Below the pieces are notes generated by a model. The model saw nothing but the letters and a program-made list of their open reading frames with translations. It was not told where the DNA came from and did no database searches. The position numbers were made by a program, and so were the translations under genes. From Acanthornis magna (lineage: Eukaryota > Chordata > Aves > Passeriformes > Acanthizidae), in contig JAWUZG010000028.1 in NCBI GenBank assembly GCA_036785705.1, forward strand, positions 992,001-1,056,000: a stretch of DNA of 64,000 bases. The letters run 5' to 3'. This document shows, in pieces, positions 1 through 12,400 of the stretch. Positions within the stretch are counted from its first letter, which is position 1; each line of letters starts with the position of its first letter.

Positions 1-3000
1 AAATGTTTTAGGAGACAGCAATTAGGCCAGCTTAAACCTACCCAGGGTGTAGTCCAGAGAGTACTTGCTGGCTCTCTAAGAAGTGAAAAGTAAGGTACAG
101 ACATGCACAGTCCATGGCAGGCTCTGCCTACATTGGCAGCACATCCCACATCCTGAGCTTTCTGTTTTTCTGCTTGTGTTATTATTTTGGAAATAACAGC
201 ATAGAACAAGAGCATGCAGAGGTTCATTTGCCATGTGAAAGGTGGTAGTTTTCCTCACCTGTTACAATGAGCATTAAGTTCCAACTAAGTCATATCTCAG
301 GGTAATTTGTAACTATTAAACTTCTGCAGTCTCTTCTACTTGCCTGGTAAACATCCTTGGTAATCTGGGATGAGATGTAGCACTCCAGAGCAGATCTGTG
401 GGGCAGATAAAAGGGGAAGTTAAACTACGTAACATGGTCATTTGTGGGTTCTGCAGCAGATGTCTTCAATGTCTTCAAGCTTAGATAGCAGAAGGGTTTA
501 GGAGCCCCTTGGTATGTGGTTGTGCTTAGGGTCTCTGCATTTTACCTGAAAGACCAAAGCCTCCCTGGAGCATCAGCTTCTTTGTTTGGTAGGGTAGGGT
601 TTAGTACTGACTTCCAGAAAGTGGTGTTTAAAATTTGAGGTTAAGTTACTCTTGCCTCATCATAATCAGCAGACAAATAACTTTCCCTTGGCTTGCCACT
701 GATTGCGAATTCATTTTTCCTTTTTCTGTTTTGCATTATAGTTGCTTAATTAAAATAATGTTTCACAATTACCTGTTGAATGTAAAAATTACAGATGTCA
801 GTAGTTATTAATGGTAATAGTTGCTATCTTCATTGAGGTCACTTCCAAGGGCCTAGCACCTGTGCTCTCATTGTTTAAAGCAGTGTATGGATGCAGAAAT
901 ATTTCACTTATACTTTCCCTCTGGGGTTTATCAGTTTCACTTGCCCACATTGCTGGGCTGTGGCCAGCCAAGGCCCTGTGCTTTGGAGCTGGGTTTCCGT
1001 AAAATGTGTTTAGATTCTTTCTCTGTGTTCCTGCAGAAAATAACCTGAGTACCCTTCTTGCAGATTTTGTGTGGTATGTAGCCTTTGAATCATTGTTCCA
1101 CAGCCCATCTCTTGATGTCCTGTGGTATTTCTCTGAGTTTTATTGCTTGTATCCCTGTTTCCTAATCTGATTAACATCTCTCTCACAAGGCCAGTTTTCC
1201 TACCTCATGTTGATGTTTGGACCAGCAGAACCTTGATAAGACTTCTTTAGCCAGAGCTGTGACAACCTATCCTTAAGGGAAAGGAAGCACCTGAGATTCA
1301 TAAATGCTCATTGGTCAAAAGAAATGACAAAAGTCAGAGGGTCTGAAGGTTTTATTAATAAATTACACACCTGGCGTGGAAATTGGTCTGTTAGTGTGTG
1401 ACCTATCTAAGCACACAGCAGCAGGTTTTGGGTAAAGAGGTAGGGTGAAAGGGAAGAGAGGAATTTAAGAGGGAGACATGAATTAAAGAAAAAGAGAGAA
1501 AGAAAAAAAGTCACCAGTCCTGATTTCAGCTTCAATCCAGCTTCATCAGTCTGGCCAATGAGATTTCCAGGGTCCTGGGGACACGCCCTGGGCTTGGGGT
1601 ACGGGTACATTTCTATGGAAAGGTTTCTCTGCCCCAAGTATGCTGCATTTGTGGGGCTGAGTGAGACATTGCATCACCCTTGGCATTCTCTGGGGGAAAA
1701 AAGGGTGTGTAGTTCATCTAGTTCTACTCTTTGGAGAGTTCTTAAGCTTCTTTTTTTTTTTTTTTATGTCATTCCACAACCTTTCCTTATACTTACCTCA
1801 TAATTATTTAAACATATAGTATAATTGATCTCTCAGAAATCCAGATTAATTACAGGCAGAGAGCAGTAGTGTGATGGGGGCTGTGATCTGCACAAAAATG
1901 GGGCCCTTTCCCCAGCTTTCAGATTCCTGTGAGCCCACCAGTGGACACCCACCTTGGATCAGTGATGAACATCTGCTCCTGTGGTATAGCCACAGCAGAT
2001 GCTAGTGTGGAAAGTTTTCAGGACTAGTTGGTGTTTAAAAGTCTCTTTTTCAACCTGGAAATGCTCTGAAATTTGTCCTAACATTTGACAGTTAGGACAC
2101 GAGTGTTTGGCAATTAGTGTCAAAAAACAGTCTCCCGCTGAATGTAGTAGTAGTAACTTCAGAGGTGGACAGAGGGCTTTGAAAAGTTTTAAAAACTGCT
2201 TGCTGTCCTAATAGACAGTATTTTTTGTTAGTAACAGGTTCAGAAACTATCACTTCTATTGCACACTTTATCTTTTTTTTCTTAAGGCAGAGTCTCTCCC
2301 CAGGTACTTCCAGAGTTAAGATAAAAATAGTATTAACAGTTCTGAGGTCTTTGCCTTCTCTCAGTACAAATGATAGAAGTGTGGGGTCACTGACTGTCCC
2401 AGCAGTTGATTTCTTTCAACTTTTCTCTGCTGTGTTTTTAGCACACATATCTGAATGAAAGAATATAAGATAAATAACATCTGAAAACAGGTAAATTCTG
2501 TCAGAAATATCTCTGAAACATCCTAGCCAAGTATGGTTAAGTATTCATGGTTCAGATCATGGTGAATCAAATGACAACATCCTTGACCTCAAACTTTTAA
2601 GCCAACTTCTCAAGGTGAAAATTTTGCATGAGGTGGGGACTGTAGGATATTGGCAAGTGTGGTGTTTTAATGGAGATGAACCATTCAGGTTTTCTGTGGA
2701 GATGTAGGTACATGGGGAGAGGATTTTGACAGTATTGCCTCTTTCCCTTAGACAAGGTGACTTCTTATCTGGGTGTGCAGCTGTTGTGGACTCAGATTAG
2801 TCTCTCTCAAAATGAAAACTTCGTGAAATTGTGAAGTTGAGCTCGTTGCTGCAATTAAGACTTGGACTGCACTTGCTATGTCAGTGTTCACTCAGCAAGT
2901 TAAACGCCCGGCTCACAAGAGTCCATCCTCAAAGACTGGAGTGGTCCTGGGGTGCAGGGGACTAATGGGGTGGTAAAATCTCCCTGACATCACTTGTGCC

Positions 3001-6000
3001 TTGAATTGCTGGTGAAAAGAAGCACTTGGTGTGAGAGCAGCTCCAGCTGCCCAGCGTGGTGGGTAGATGGCACTGTTTGACTGACTTTGCTATCTGTGCT
3101 CCAGCACCACAGCAATCCCTGGTACTGACCCTGAGCAGAGTGGGGAGGCTCTGGGGCTGGGGGAAGGGTGGAGAGACTGCCAGGCATTGGGGTGTGCTGG
3201 CAGCATGACAGGACATGGGAAAGGAGCAGCATTCTTGATCTCTCCCTGCTGAGTGCTGCTGTATTCCTGTGATATTCACATGGAAATGATTAACTCTGTC
3301 AGTGTAGCACAGGAGTACTGAGGAGAAGCTCTGCTTATTCCTATCACAGCTGTAAATAAATTTATAAGATTATTCCTGCTAGTTGGTTTAACAATGGCTC
3401 GGTGCATCTGCAGGATTTTCTGGTTCCTTTTGTGTCTGAGATGTATTTCTGCAGAATGGCACTACCATAAGTCATGCTGAAATCTCTTGCTATTACTTGA
3501 AATGTGAAATGAACATTAAAAATCACGATTTTAAGGTAAAATAAATGGTTTCTTTATCATTAGAAGTAAATGTATTTTAAAAACAGCATTTCTCACAACA
3601 AATTTACTTCTTTGTATTGTATTTACTGTTCGATATGAGCAATATTTGTCCTTACACTTTCTGTGCAATGTTGGCAAACAGTGCTCTGTTTTAACCAAAT
3701 TAACAGAGACATGTAGCTTAATTGATTCACTTGCTAATGAAGTGCTTGGCTTCAGCTTGTGAACCTTCCTGGTTTTACCCATAATAATTTTTATTAACAG
3801 TCATATATTGATCTCATTACATGTCTCTTGTGGTCTGGTCGTGTCATGCTAACTTTAATTTAGGCTGTCAGTTGGAAAGAAGGGAAAATGGGATGTGTTG
3901 TTCTGACTTGCCAAAAAAAGCAGGGGATGCTTTTCAGTTTGGTGCTGCAAAGTCTGATGTGTCCAGCTGAGAGTGTGCTCTCACCACGGTTCAGTGTGAA
4001 GATGCACAAACCAGTTCAGCACCTTGTGTTTGGTAGTGCTGAGTCCTTCAGGAGTGAGTTTCACTCTTTGAAATTTTTATGTAAGCTTGATTTAGTCAGA
4101 GATTTCTGTTGGGGGAGCTGGATTGCTTTGTTGGGTAATTTAATATCATTGTAGTGTTACACTGTCCAGGCATAATACCAGAAATGGTACAATGAGAAAC
4201 TCAGTACCACAGAGTTTGTAAGAGAAGCAAAAGGTACAGATGAGGAGAAATTCCTTGCCAGCCCTCTGAGATGATCTTGATGGTCTTAGAGGTCTTTTCC
4301 ACCCTTAATAATTCTGTAATTGATATCCACTTCCCTAGCCTCCTTCCAGAAGTAGCCTACTTTCATTTATTTACTTGTTGTAGTTAACTTTTTCAGGTGT
4401 GTGGAAGGGCTTCAGGGTGTGTTGCCTGTCTGCTAAGGCAACATGTTCTTTTGAAACAACTTGTATTTTCAGCCAGTTAGGTATGAAAGTGAAAATCAGC
4501 TGGAGGTTCTTTCCATGAGCAGATATGATAATTGGTGGTAGCTGAGAAACATGTGGGCTGCTTGGAGCTGTTAAACCAGCTGCAGTGTGTTTGAGCAGAG
4601 TAAGATCAGAAGAAGTCTTCTTTCAAGGAATCAGCTGGAAACAAGATACTTAAAGCCTACTTTCTTTGATTATCTTTTTCGGGGAGGCCAGAGGATTCCC
4701 TGACAGGCTGAAAACCCAAACATTACTCGTAAGCTTTCTCCACAGATATATTTAGCATACTTCATTTTTACATTTCTTGTTACGTACTTGTTGGAATTAC
4801 TCAGATTTATTCTAGAGAGCATATTTGAGGGCTGAGGTGGGTGGTGCTCCCTTGGTGGTTTTTTGGGGTTTGTTTTTGGTTTTTTTTTTGATCTGACCAT
4901 CTTTTCTTACCTTTATTGTGTCCTTTTTAAGTGGTGGGTGTGGTGTTTGAGGGGTGTGGAATGGATATGGATTCTGCTTTCATTTTAATTGAGGAGTACT
5001 TGGCTTCTGACCTTGCAGAAGTCTGACCTGCTGAGATGAGAACTTGCTGAAGGCTGTATGTTAGAAGTCTTCTACTAACAAGTTAGCATGGATTTGGTCT
5101 GGCAGTGACAGGAAGTACAGGGAGCAGGGGAACTGTAACTCTCTATAATAAACCATTTTCTAATGGTAGTTGGTGTCACCTAGTTACTTATATCCAAAAT
5201 TTTGCTTAGCCTTGCTGGTCCAGATATGTGATAATGAGGAGACTCGTCTTTTCAACATTTGTACCTCATGCTTCTGTTCTCCTTGGACAGTGTTATTGTT
5301 AAACTGATTTCAGTGTGTAGAAGTGCTTGAATAATCATAATCTGAAGAAGGTGTAACTTCTTAGCCTCTAACCCTGTGGAAAGGTCCTCCCAATGATACT
5401 GCTAATTCTCTAGTTGCATGAATTGGTCTTGGTGTATTCAAAAAATTATTCTTGGGTTTATTATGGAATCTATTTTTAGTGGTAGCATTGTCCACTTTAT
5501 GGAGTATGCTTGAAGTTTAATTTGCTTTGAATAGAATTATTGCTTTCACATTCTTCGCCAGCTTCATTATCTCCAGGTAATATTTTCTGATGGCATCTTT
5601 TTAATTGCCATTTCATCACTCAGGTTGGTTGTTGTCTCTTTTTCCCCATTAGCAATTTCCTTTTCCCAGGTGGAGTGCATGACCACTTTGATGCAGGGGA
5701 AGAGGTGTTGTTGTGTGTGGGAGGAGTAGGGGGAATCCTCCCTCCTGCTTTAATTTTAGGACCAGCTGTGATTTCTGGCTCCTTTCCTCTTCTCTGTCCT
5801 CCTCATTCCTTTTGGAAATGTTTCAGTAACATTGTGGGGACTTGTGCTTTTTTCTTTTAAGCACACCTGGCTTGTTATGCATTTTTTTATATTGTAGATA
5901 ATCTGAAGCTGAGAAGAAATGAGTTTTTCCTACTGTAGTGGTTTTTATGATGTGCAGAGTTTTTTTTTTCTCATGAATAAACAAACAGCTTTCTTCTCAC

Positions 6001-7093
6001 TTTACAAGGTACAAACCAGATTTCCCTGCTTATCTGTTGCTTAAAATCCAAGCACTTTTGCACCCTGCAAGGGTGAACACTTACTATGTGTGTCTTTGAC
6101 TCTTCAAATTCATGTGCAGGCTGAAAACAGTGGGTCAGGGACTCTTTCATTATGTGCACAGTCTTGATCTGCCGTGTCAAAAAGATGTTATTTTTTTGAG
6201 AGATATGTTAGAGAGATAATCCTTAGACCTGTGTACAATGAACTCCTGATCCAAGTTCCTTGTGGATGTGTGTTAAAGGCATATGAGTGGTTTTAGTAAG
6301 TGCTAATTGGCACTTGGGGCTGCAGCTGCAACCCTCTGCAAAGGCAGTTTTGTCACACTGAGTTCTTTTTTCTGATGATGAATTGCACTTTTGCTGCCAC
6401 CGATGTTACGTTCTAGGGGTCCTGTTTTGAATCCCCCACCTTTGAAGTGACTTCTGTCTTAGTCTGTGATGCTGCAATGTTATTAGAATTCAGGATGGAG
6501 AGTTCTAAAATGCCTGTTTGGAATCCAAGTACAAGTCCAGCTAAGATGCGTTTGGTTCTGCTCTGAAAATAAGTAATGCCAGACAAGCAAGGGAAGAGGC
6601 ATCACCTTTCTTTGTGCTGCTTTTCTCTGTGAAGGTGTGGTGCCTTTTTGAAGAGCTCTGGGGAAAAAAAAATCATCAAGTTCCAGGTAATTTTGTAGCT
6701 TTTGGAAAGATAAGTAATACGATGAGGATTGAGCCTTATTTAGTGGGTGTATTAGTGAGTATTTAGTGTCAGGGCTAAAACTGCTCGCTGTGAACGTCCC
6801 CAGGGAAACATCTTGATGTAGTGTCTTATTTATGCTGCTCTGCACATGTAGGGTACTAGCTCACGGTTTTAATGGAATCCTCTTTTGTAATAACCCATTC
6901 TGTATGAATGTATTTAAAGGAGAAAAGTAGGGGAGCCATGAACCTCCTGTGAATTGGGGGATGCTTAAGGTGTTGTGCCTGCCCTGTCAGCTTCCTAATC
7001 ATGCCAAGATCAAATAGTCACCTCTGCAGTGTTGGCTGTTGGGAAACTTGCTTGAAGATGGATTTACACAATGTGTCTTTAATTTCTGCACAG
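1..7093 (+). other. ACTR3B: ACTR3B intron (3' part), upstream of the third-last coding exon
   Basis: This is the downstream part of a long intron; its 5' end lies outside the window. It ends in a good acceptor (pyrimidine-rich run, then TTTCTGCACAG at 7083-7093). I looked in all frames for the preceding ACTR3B coding exons, which should end in a segment like ..RRPLYK, and saw none, so the intron is at least 7.1 kb. Contents are a T15 tract at 1751-1765, a T/G-rich patch at 4859-4890 and a short CR1 3' end near 4265-4322. The open frames here (for example 1558-1803 +, 6483-6845 -) resemble no protein family and are treated as chance. Confidence 0.85.
4265..4322 (+). mobile_element. CR1 LINE 3' end fragment
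   Basis: The stretch reads GATGATCTTGATGGTCTTAG, then a TCTTTTCCACCC core, then AATAATTCTGTAAT. This follows the avian CR1 3' end (gatgatctt..aggtcccttccaaccc..attctatgat). The element is in sense orientation on the + strand inside the ACTR3B intron. It is short and diverged, with no coding part. Confidence 0.7.
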
Positions 7094-7219
7094 AATGTGG
7101 TCCTCTCAGGAGGATCCACGATGTTCAGGGACTTTGGACGACGACTGCAAAGGGATTTGAAGAGAGTGGTGGATGCGAGATTGCGGCTTAGTGAGGAACT
7201 CAGCGGTGGTCGGATAAAA
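7094..7219 (+). CDS. ACTR3B: ACTR3B coding exon, third from last (partial gene)
   Basis: This exon encodes 42 residues of actin-related protein 3B, starting [15 protein letters not shown] and ending [11 protein letters not shown], in phase 0 at both ends. ARP3-type proteins pair with ARP2 in the seven-subunit Arp2/3 complex, which nucleates branched actin filaments in the cytoplasm at the cell cortex. The [19 protein letters not shown] stretch is the actin-fold segment whose GG(S/T) loop helps form the nucleotide cleft. The acceptor is TTTCTGCACAG and the donor is GTAAGT at 7220-7225. Paralog choice: VVDAR, RLRLSEE and GGRIK match ACTR3B, where ACTR3 has TVDAR, RLKLSEE and GGRLK as I recall the families. 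By position this is about residues 318-359 of an expected protein of about 418. The following intron is 382 bp. Confidence 0.95.
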
Positions 7220-7601
7220 GTAAGTGAATGTTTCAAGTGCATTAATTACATGACTAGTGACAGAAACCAAATTCAAAGTTTTCACTTCACTAGTGAAAAT
7301 ACACTGTTGGGAAATGAGTAGTATGTGTCTATGTGTTGTTAAATGCCTTGTATGACACGTCTTAACAGGAATTTTAAAATTAATGTGAGCAATTCTGGTT
7401 TCCCTTCTTAGGACATATGTGATCTTAGCAGTAGTGAAGAGGGATTTAACTTTGTGCCCTTCATCATAGTTACGATGAAGAGTTTTATGACTTAGTCTCC
7501 TAGGGAACAATCTGATAGTGCTGTGAATGGAGGGTTGAAGGTGTCTGGTTTCTGACCGTGTTAAGTTTGAAAACCAGCTAAATTCGAACTGTTTTCCTTA
7601 G

Positions 7602-7685
7602 CCCAAACCAGTGGAAGTTCAAGTGATAACACATCACATGCAGCGTTACGCAGTTTGGTTTGGAGGTTCCATGCTGGCTTCAACA
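7602..7685 (+). CDS. ACTR3B: ACTR3B coding exon, second from last
   Basis: This 84-bp phase-0 exon encodes 28 residues, [14 protein letters not shown] onward, ending FGGSMLAST. It continues the GGRIK end of the previous exon without a break. The acceptor is TTTTCCTTAG ending at 7601 and the donor is GTAAGT at 7686. The [10 protein letters not shown] segment is the conserved actin-family motif (W-x-GGS-x-LAS) at the base of subdomain 1. PVEVQV favours ACTR3B over ACTR3, which has PIDVQV. No frameshift or premature stop is present. The following intron is 579 bp. Confidence 0.95.
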
Positions 7686-8264
7686 GTAAGTCTTTATCAA
7701 AGTAGTTGTTTATTTTTATTTCATGGTGAATTCTGGGTATACTTGATGTGAGTACTAAGTTTTAAACCTTTTCATTGTGGCAGCCTAAACTCACATTCTG
7801 GAATCCTTACCCAAGTTTTATCTCAGTAAAATGTGTACAGGGCAAATGGGAGCTTGAGTAAGGATATCATGAGTTGACATAATTCTGAAGCAGTTTTTAT
7901 GTGATAGTTACAATATATAGTGCCTTTATTCCTGAAGGCAGCACTAGAGCTTAGTGAGGACTTCAGGAATATAGAATCCAAATCAATAGTCTTAAATGCA
8001 AGAGAGAAGCAAGTACAGGAAAATGGGAGCAATTGCTGTCTGCTGGGGGATTTCTTATTGCTGTGTTTAAAAGCAGTCTTCTGACCAGACAAACTTCTCT
8101 TGATTAATTGTATTCATATCCTAGTATTTCTCAATTTATTATATTTAAAAAATGTAATACCATGCTGCAATCTACAGATATGCCAAGACTTTATTTTATT
8201 TGTTGTTTTTTTCTACTTGATATGTTCTTACTTTTCTCGGTGGATTTGTTTTATATTTTTGTAG

Positions 8265-8360
8265 CCAGAGTTTTTCCAAGTATGTCACACCAAGAAGGAC
8301 TATGAAGAGTATGGCCCTAGTATTTGTCGTCACAATCCCGTTTTTGGAGTCATGTCATAA
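8265..8360 (+). CDS. ACTR3B: ACTR3B terminal coding exon with stop
   Basis: This exon encodes the last 31 residues ([17 protein letters not shown], then the C-terminal HNPVFGVMS) followed by TAA at 8358-8360. The acceptor is TATATTTTTGTAG ending at 8264. PEFF and YEEYGP are the ACTR3B forms; ACTR3 has PEFY and YEEIGP. The C-terminus ends exactly where the family normally ends, so the frame is intact. The three exons together give 101 residues, about a quarter of the protein. The intact frame and consensus splice sites argue for a functional gene and against a processed pseudogene. Confidence 0.95.
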   Translation, partial: PEFFQVCHTKKDYEEYGPSICRHNPVFGVMS

Positions 8361-9210
8361 TGCTCATCCAATGGAAATAAGATCTCTGAAAATGTGCTGG
8401 TGAAGGAACTCATGCAGTGCAGAGGAAGGCAGCAGATCCTGTAAATACTGAAGCAAGATGTGGTTAACCCTGTGGCATTTGGATCACCATTGTGCACTAA
8501 AGCACAACTTACAGCCCCAAGTCATTTCAGTACGAACCATTTCTCTGCTGACTACTCAGAGCCTTTCCTTCTTTCTTCCTAAATGTGAGGTAATTGAAAA
8601 TAGGTAAGTCTCAGTTTAGGAGGTTGTGCAAATACTACTGAAACTGAATCTAGAAGAATAAGGCAGTGTTTTACTGCTTGTGGAAAGATTTAAACCTTTC
8701 CCACTTGTGCCCTGAGTTCGCAATCAATCCTTTAGCAACGGAGCACTAAATACCACATTGCCTTTAGGGGAGTTGGAATGGATACAGGTACCTACCCAAA
8801 TGGAATAGATTGCAGGATTGGGACAGTACTTTGTAAATGTAGGTTTTCCTATCATTTTGTATTTTATGATATTGGTAGGGTGAATTGATGCCTAGTTCTA
8901 AGCACGAACAGCTATCAATGTCATGGAGTGGTGTTACGCATTTCCAGGTGTGAGGCATGTATTGGAGTTGTGCTGGTATTTTTTTGGGGGGGAAAAAATA
9001 AGCCTTGTGTGATAGAAACTGATCTGTTCATGTTTGGATGATACAAAGTGATTTGCAGTATTGTATGAAGTTTATTATAGCTACTGTTACTTTGTTTTGA
9101 ATTTTCTGAAACTGTTTTTTAGGAGATGATGTTTTGTTTTGCTGTTGGTGAGTGGTGGATGACACACGGGCCTTGCACCAGTGAAATAAAAGCTGTTAAC
9201 ATCTTTATGA
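8361..9210 (+). other. ACTR3B: ACTR3B 3' untranslated region
   Basis: The UTR runs from the stop to a probable cleavage site just after the AATAAA at 9185-9190. The downstream stretch is GT-rich (TGTTTGTGGTAG around 9211), as expected of a downstream element. A TGTAAATA octamer at 8440-8447 fits the Pumilio-binding consensus UGUANAUA. The cleavage position is estimated from the signal and not observed. Confidence 0.7.
9185..9190 (+). promoter_or_regulatory. ACTR3B: Polyadenylation signal AATAAA of ACTR3B
   Basis: This is a canonical AATAAA about 825 bases after the stop codon, with GT-rich sequence 20-40 bases downstream. It is the first canonical hexamer I find after the stop, which makes it the likely main site. 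Confidence 0.75.
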
Positions 9211-9304
9211 ATGTTTGTGGTAGTCCTGATTTACTCTCCAGCTTCCTCTTGCGAGGCTGGCTTTACATTTATGTATCAGTGTATGTGGGATCACAGTGAC
9301 GCTG

Positions 9305-9400
9305 AATGTGAAGGGACCTCTGGAGATTTCTGGCCCAGACTCTTGCTCAGTGCAGGGCTCACTTCAAAATCACCTCTGTTTGCTCGGGGCCAGTCAGGTT
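9305..9400 (-). mobile_element. CR1 LINE fragment, antisense
   Basis: The stretch AATGTGAAGGGACCTCTGGA, then GGCCCAGACTCTTGCTCAGTG and CAGGGCTCAC, then CCAGTCAGGTTCCTG, follows the reverse complement of the CR1 3' region. It starts about 95 bases past the ACTR3B polyadenylation site. Beyond about 9400 the match fades. Confidence 0.7.
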
Positions 9401-9405
9401 CCTGT

Positions 9406-12400
9406 GAACAGAGGTTCCTGAACATCTGGGCCTGAGCCCCTTCCAGAGCTTAAACCCTGTTATGGGTACATGTTCTTGTGTTATGGACAGAGCTTATGTT
9501 CTTCTGTGGTTTAAATCTAACAGAGTAGGAAATCCTCCTTACCCTGTCCATGCTGATATTTATCCTGTCTCTATAAGCAGAGGTTTTGTACAGTTTGTGT
9601 AGTGCAATAAGTTTTTTAAGACAAATCGACTTGATTTTAGCTGGCATGGAGGCGTTGAGACCAGGCAATTATTTGTTCAGCATTAATTAGAAATTGAACA
9701 AAATGGAACTCCAGGACTCAAGCCTGCTTCTGAATGCTTTTGGATTTAAAGCTCAGCACTCAGGGGAAAAACATTGAACCATAATTTGCTCAGTCCTCTC
9801 ACTAAGAAAGAAATGGATATTCTATTACCATGTGTGTGTTTCATCTTGTTCCAGTGTCACATCAAGTTCTCTGTGTTCAAATCCACGTTTCAACTTTGTC
9901 ACTGCACTGCTCCCTACTTAGGATTTTGGCCTGTACGGCAGAATCCAGAGCCATGAGCACAACGTGGCTGGAGTCAGGCTTCAGAGGAAGATTCACACCT
10001 TTGGTGCACTGAGAAGGGATTGCTGAGGCACCAGCAGACTCACATGGTGCTACAAGATAGGGAGTGCTGGGGAAGTAGCATGGGAAGTTACATGTGGCTT
10101 GCAAACAGCTATAGCAGGAATTAAGGTGTATCTTGAAGTTTGCAGGAGGTGGGTATTCTTTGCTAAAAACTTCTGACATAAAGCATAGGCACACATTTTG
10201 TTTTTGGGGGAAAAAGCTTTCAGAAAGTGAATAAGACTTGAATTGAAAACAAGGAAATGTGCTCATGTTCATTCTCCATGAAACAATATATAGATGGTAA
10301 GAATGTTTAGAATGTTTGAATGATCTGAAGCCGAATTCCCTGTTCTTCAACTTTTTTGGAAGGCTGACCTGCCTCCTACACTACAGACCACGTGAGTTTA
10401 AAATAGTTGTTGGGCTGAAAAAAATCCATGGTGGGATTTGTCAGGGACCCATGCAAATGTGAGTTATTAGCCCCTTCTGTCTTTCTGCTGTTGGGATAAT
10501 TTAAGGGCAGGTAACCTTGCCTTTTCAACTAGAGCTCTAGAACTGGAACTCTAGGGCTGGAAGGTATTGTTTCCTGCTAACAATCTTTTGAGCCTTTCCC
10601 TTTTTTTTTTCAGTGGTGTTTAAAAACACTTGAAGCTTTTATGAACCTGAAGAGCATCGTGCATATGTTCAGTGTGGTACTTTCAATTAACTACAATTAA
10701 TGAAGTCTTGACATGAACTGGAGTACTGATCTTTCTGTAAATAAGTCATTCTTTATGATCGCTGGGTTCTCTCTCATCTGGAAAAATTGCTGTTGTGTCA
10801 AACAAGTGTTGGAGGTGGAACAAGCAAAAACCTTATTAAAAACCACCAGGGATACTGAGCAGAGATACGCAGCCTCCAGCCTAATTGGAAAGTGTGTTGC
10901 ATAAGTGTGTTGTTAAGTTCTGTGTGATGCCTTCAGATGGTTACAGAGGAGGAAAGCTCTGGTACAACTGGAATAGCCACTTACCTCACTTTCATACAAT
11001 GATCTCTAGCAAGAGCATTTTTGCAAAAGGTAAAGAAAAACCAAGTAGCGAAGGGGAGTGTCTGTATAACTTCTCAACTTCTAAGTAAGATTTCTTTTCT
11101 GCAAGCTAAACATATATGATGGAAGAAAATCAAAAGGGTATGTATTCATGTCTTGATTCTGTGGTCACTTCTGTTCTTGCTGTTCCAGCTCTGATGATTC
11201 TTCTGTTGATACCCAGGACCTGATCCAAAGACAATGGAAAAGATTTCTCTTTGGCTTTATTGATCCTGTAGTATTCTATATTCTTTTCCATTTATTACTG
11301 CCACTTGCCATGTCAGTCTTGCCTATTCTGCATCACCTCAGGCTTCATTTCTGTGTGCTTTTTCCTGACCTTTTCCTAGGGACTGCCTTAGACAATACCT
11401 TAGCACGCGGTGTGTCTGCTCTGACATAGGTGACAAATCCTTGGGTGCAGATGTCTGACACGGTCACTTTGGCTTCAAATAGAGTTGCAAAATTATATTC
11501 TGAGGATAAGTCATCTCATCCTAGCATAAGTGTCTAAAACAGGTTGGTTCACTCATCCTTTGGCAGTTCTTTTTCCACTGACTTGATTAATAAAATTCTG
11601 TGATGTAATGCGCAGATGTCACATCTAATTCTTAAAGGCTCAAAGTTAGGGGAAAGAAAAAATCCCACTGTGATTTTGGTCTCTGGGCACTGTGGGTGGA
11701 ACACACTGAAGCAGCGAGGCTGAGGGAGTGAGGAGGGGCTGCTGCAGTTCCCTGCGTTGTACCCAAGAAAAATGCTGAAGGATGCTGCTGAAGGGTGCTG
11801 CTCTTCTGCTTTAGATTCTAAACAACCTGAGGATTTTTACCTTGATGTTTAAATGGACATCCTCTGTGGTCCTGCCTGTGTGTTCACAGCTTTGGTCTCT
11901 CTGTGCCAACCTGTTAGGTGCTAGTTGCTCTTCCTGCCTGTTTTTATTAAAGATTAACTCCTGTGAACTGCAGTTTTCCCTGGTGCCAGGTAAGGGTGAG
12001 CTGGCACTCTGTTCTCTGTGCTTGGGGACACACAGAGCTGCCCTGGTGTGCTCTCACAGCTTTCTCAGCTGTGCCAGCACTTGGCATACCCTTCCACAAG
12101 GAGGTTTTGTCCACTGGAAGCAGTGGTTGTAGAAGAGGCATTGGTGCCTTGCAGCTCTCTCCTGCCGGGCAGGTGAAAGGCTCTGGAGGAGCCTGAGAAC
12201 CTGTCTGCTGCCTTCAGCTGTTGTTGAAGTAGAGGCCAGGCTAAATCAGGACATTTGGATTATTTTTCAACTTTCTATCAGGTGAAATTGGGAAGAAGAG
12301 GGAAAATGTCGTAACTCTTTTAGGGGTTTAAATGGGATTTTAATTTTTTATCAATATATTACAATAAAAGCCTGTGTCATACTGGGGAGAGGTACCAGTA

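Noticed and set aside
1..7093. Further ACTR3B exons upstream of 7094
   Set aside because: I looked for the expected upstream residues (an exon ending near RRPLYK, and the preceding segments) and found no matching frame with splice sites.
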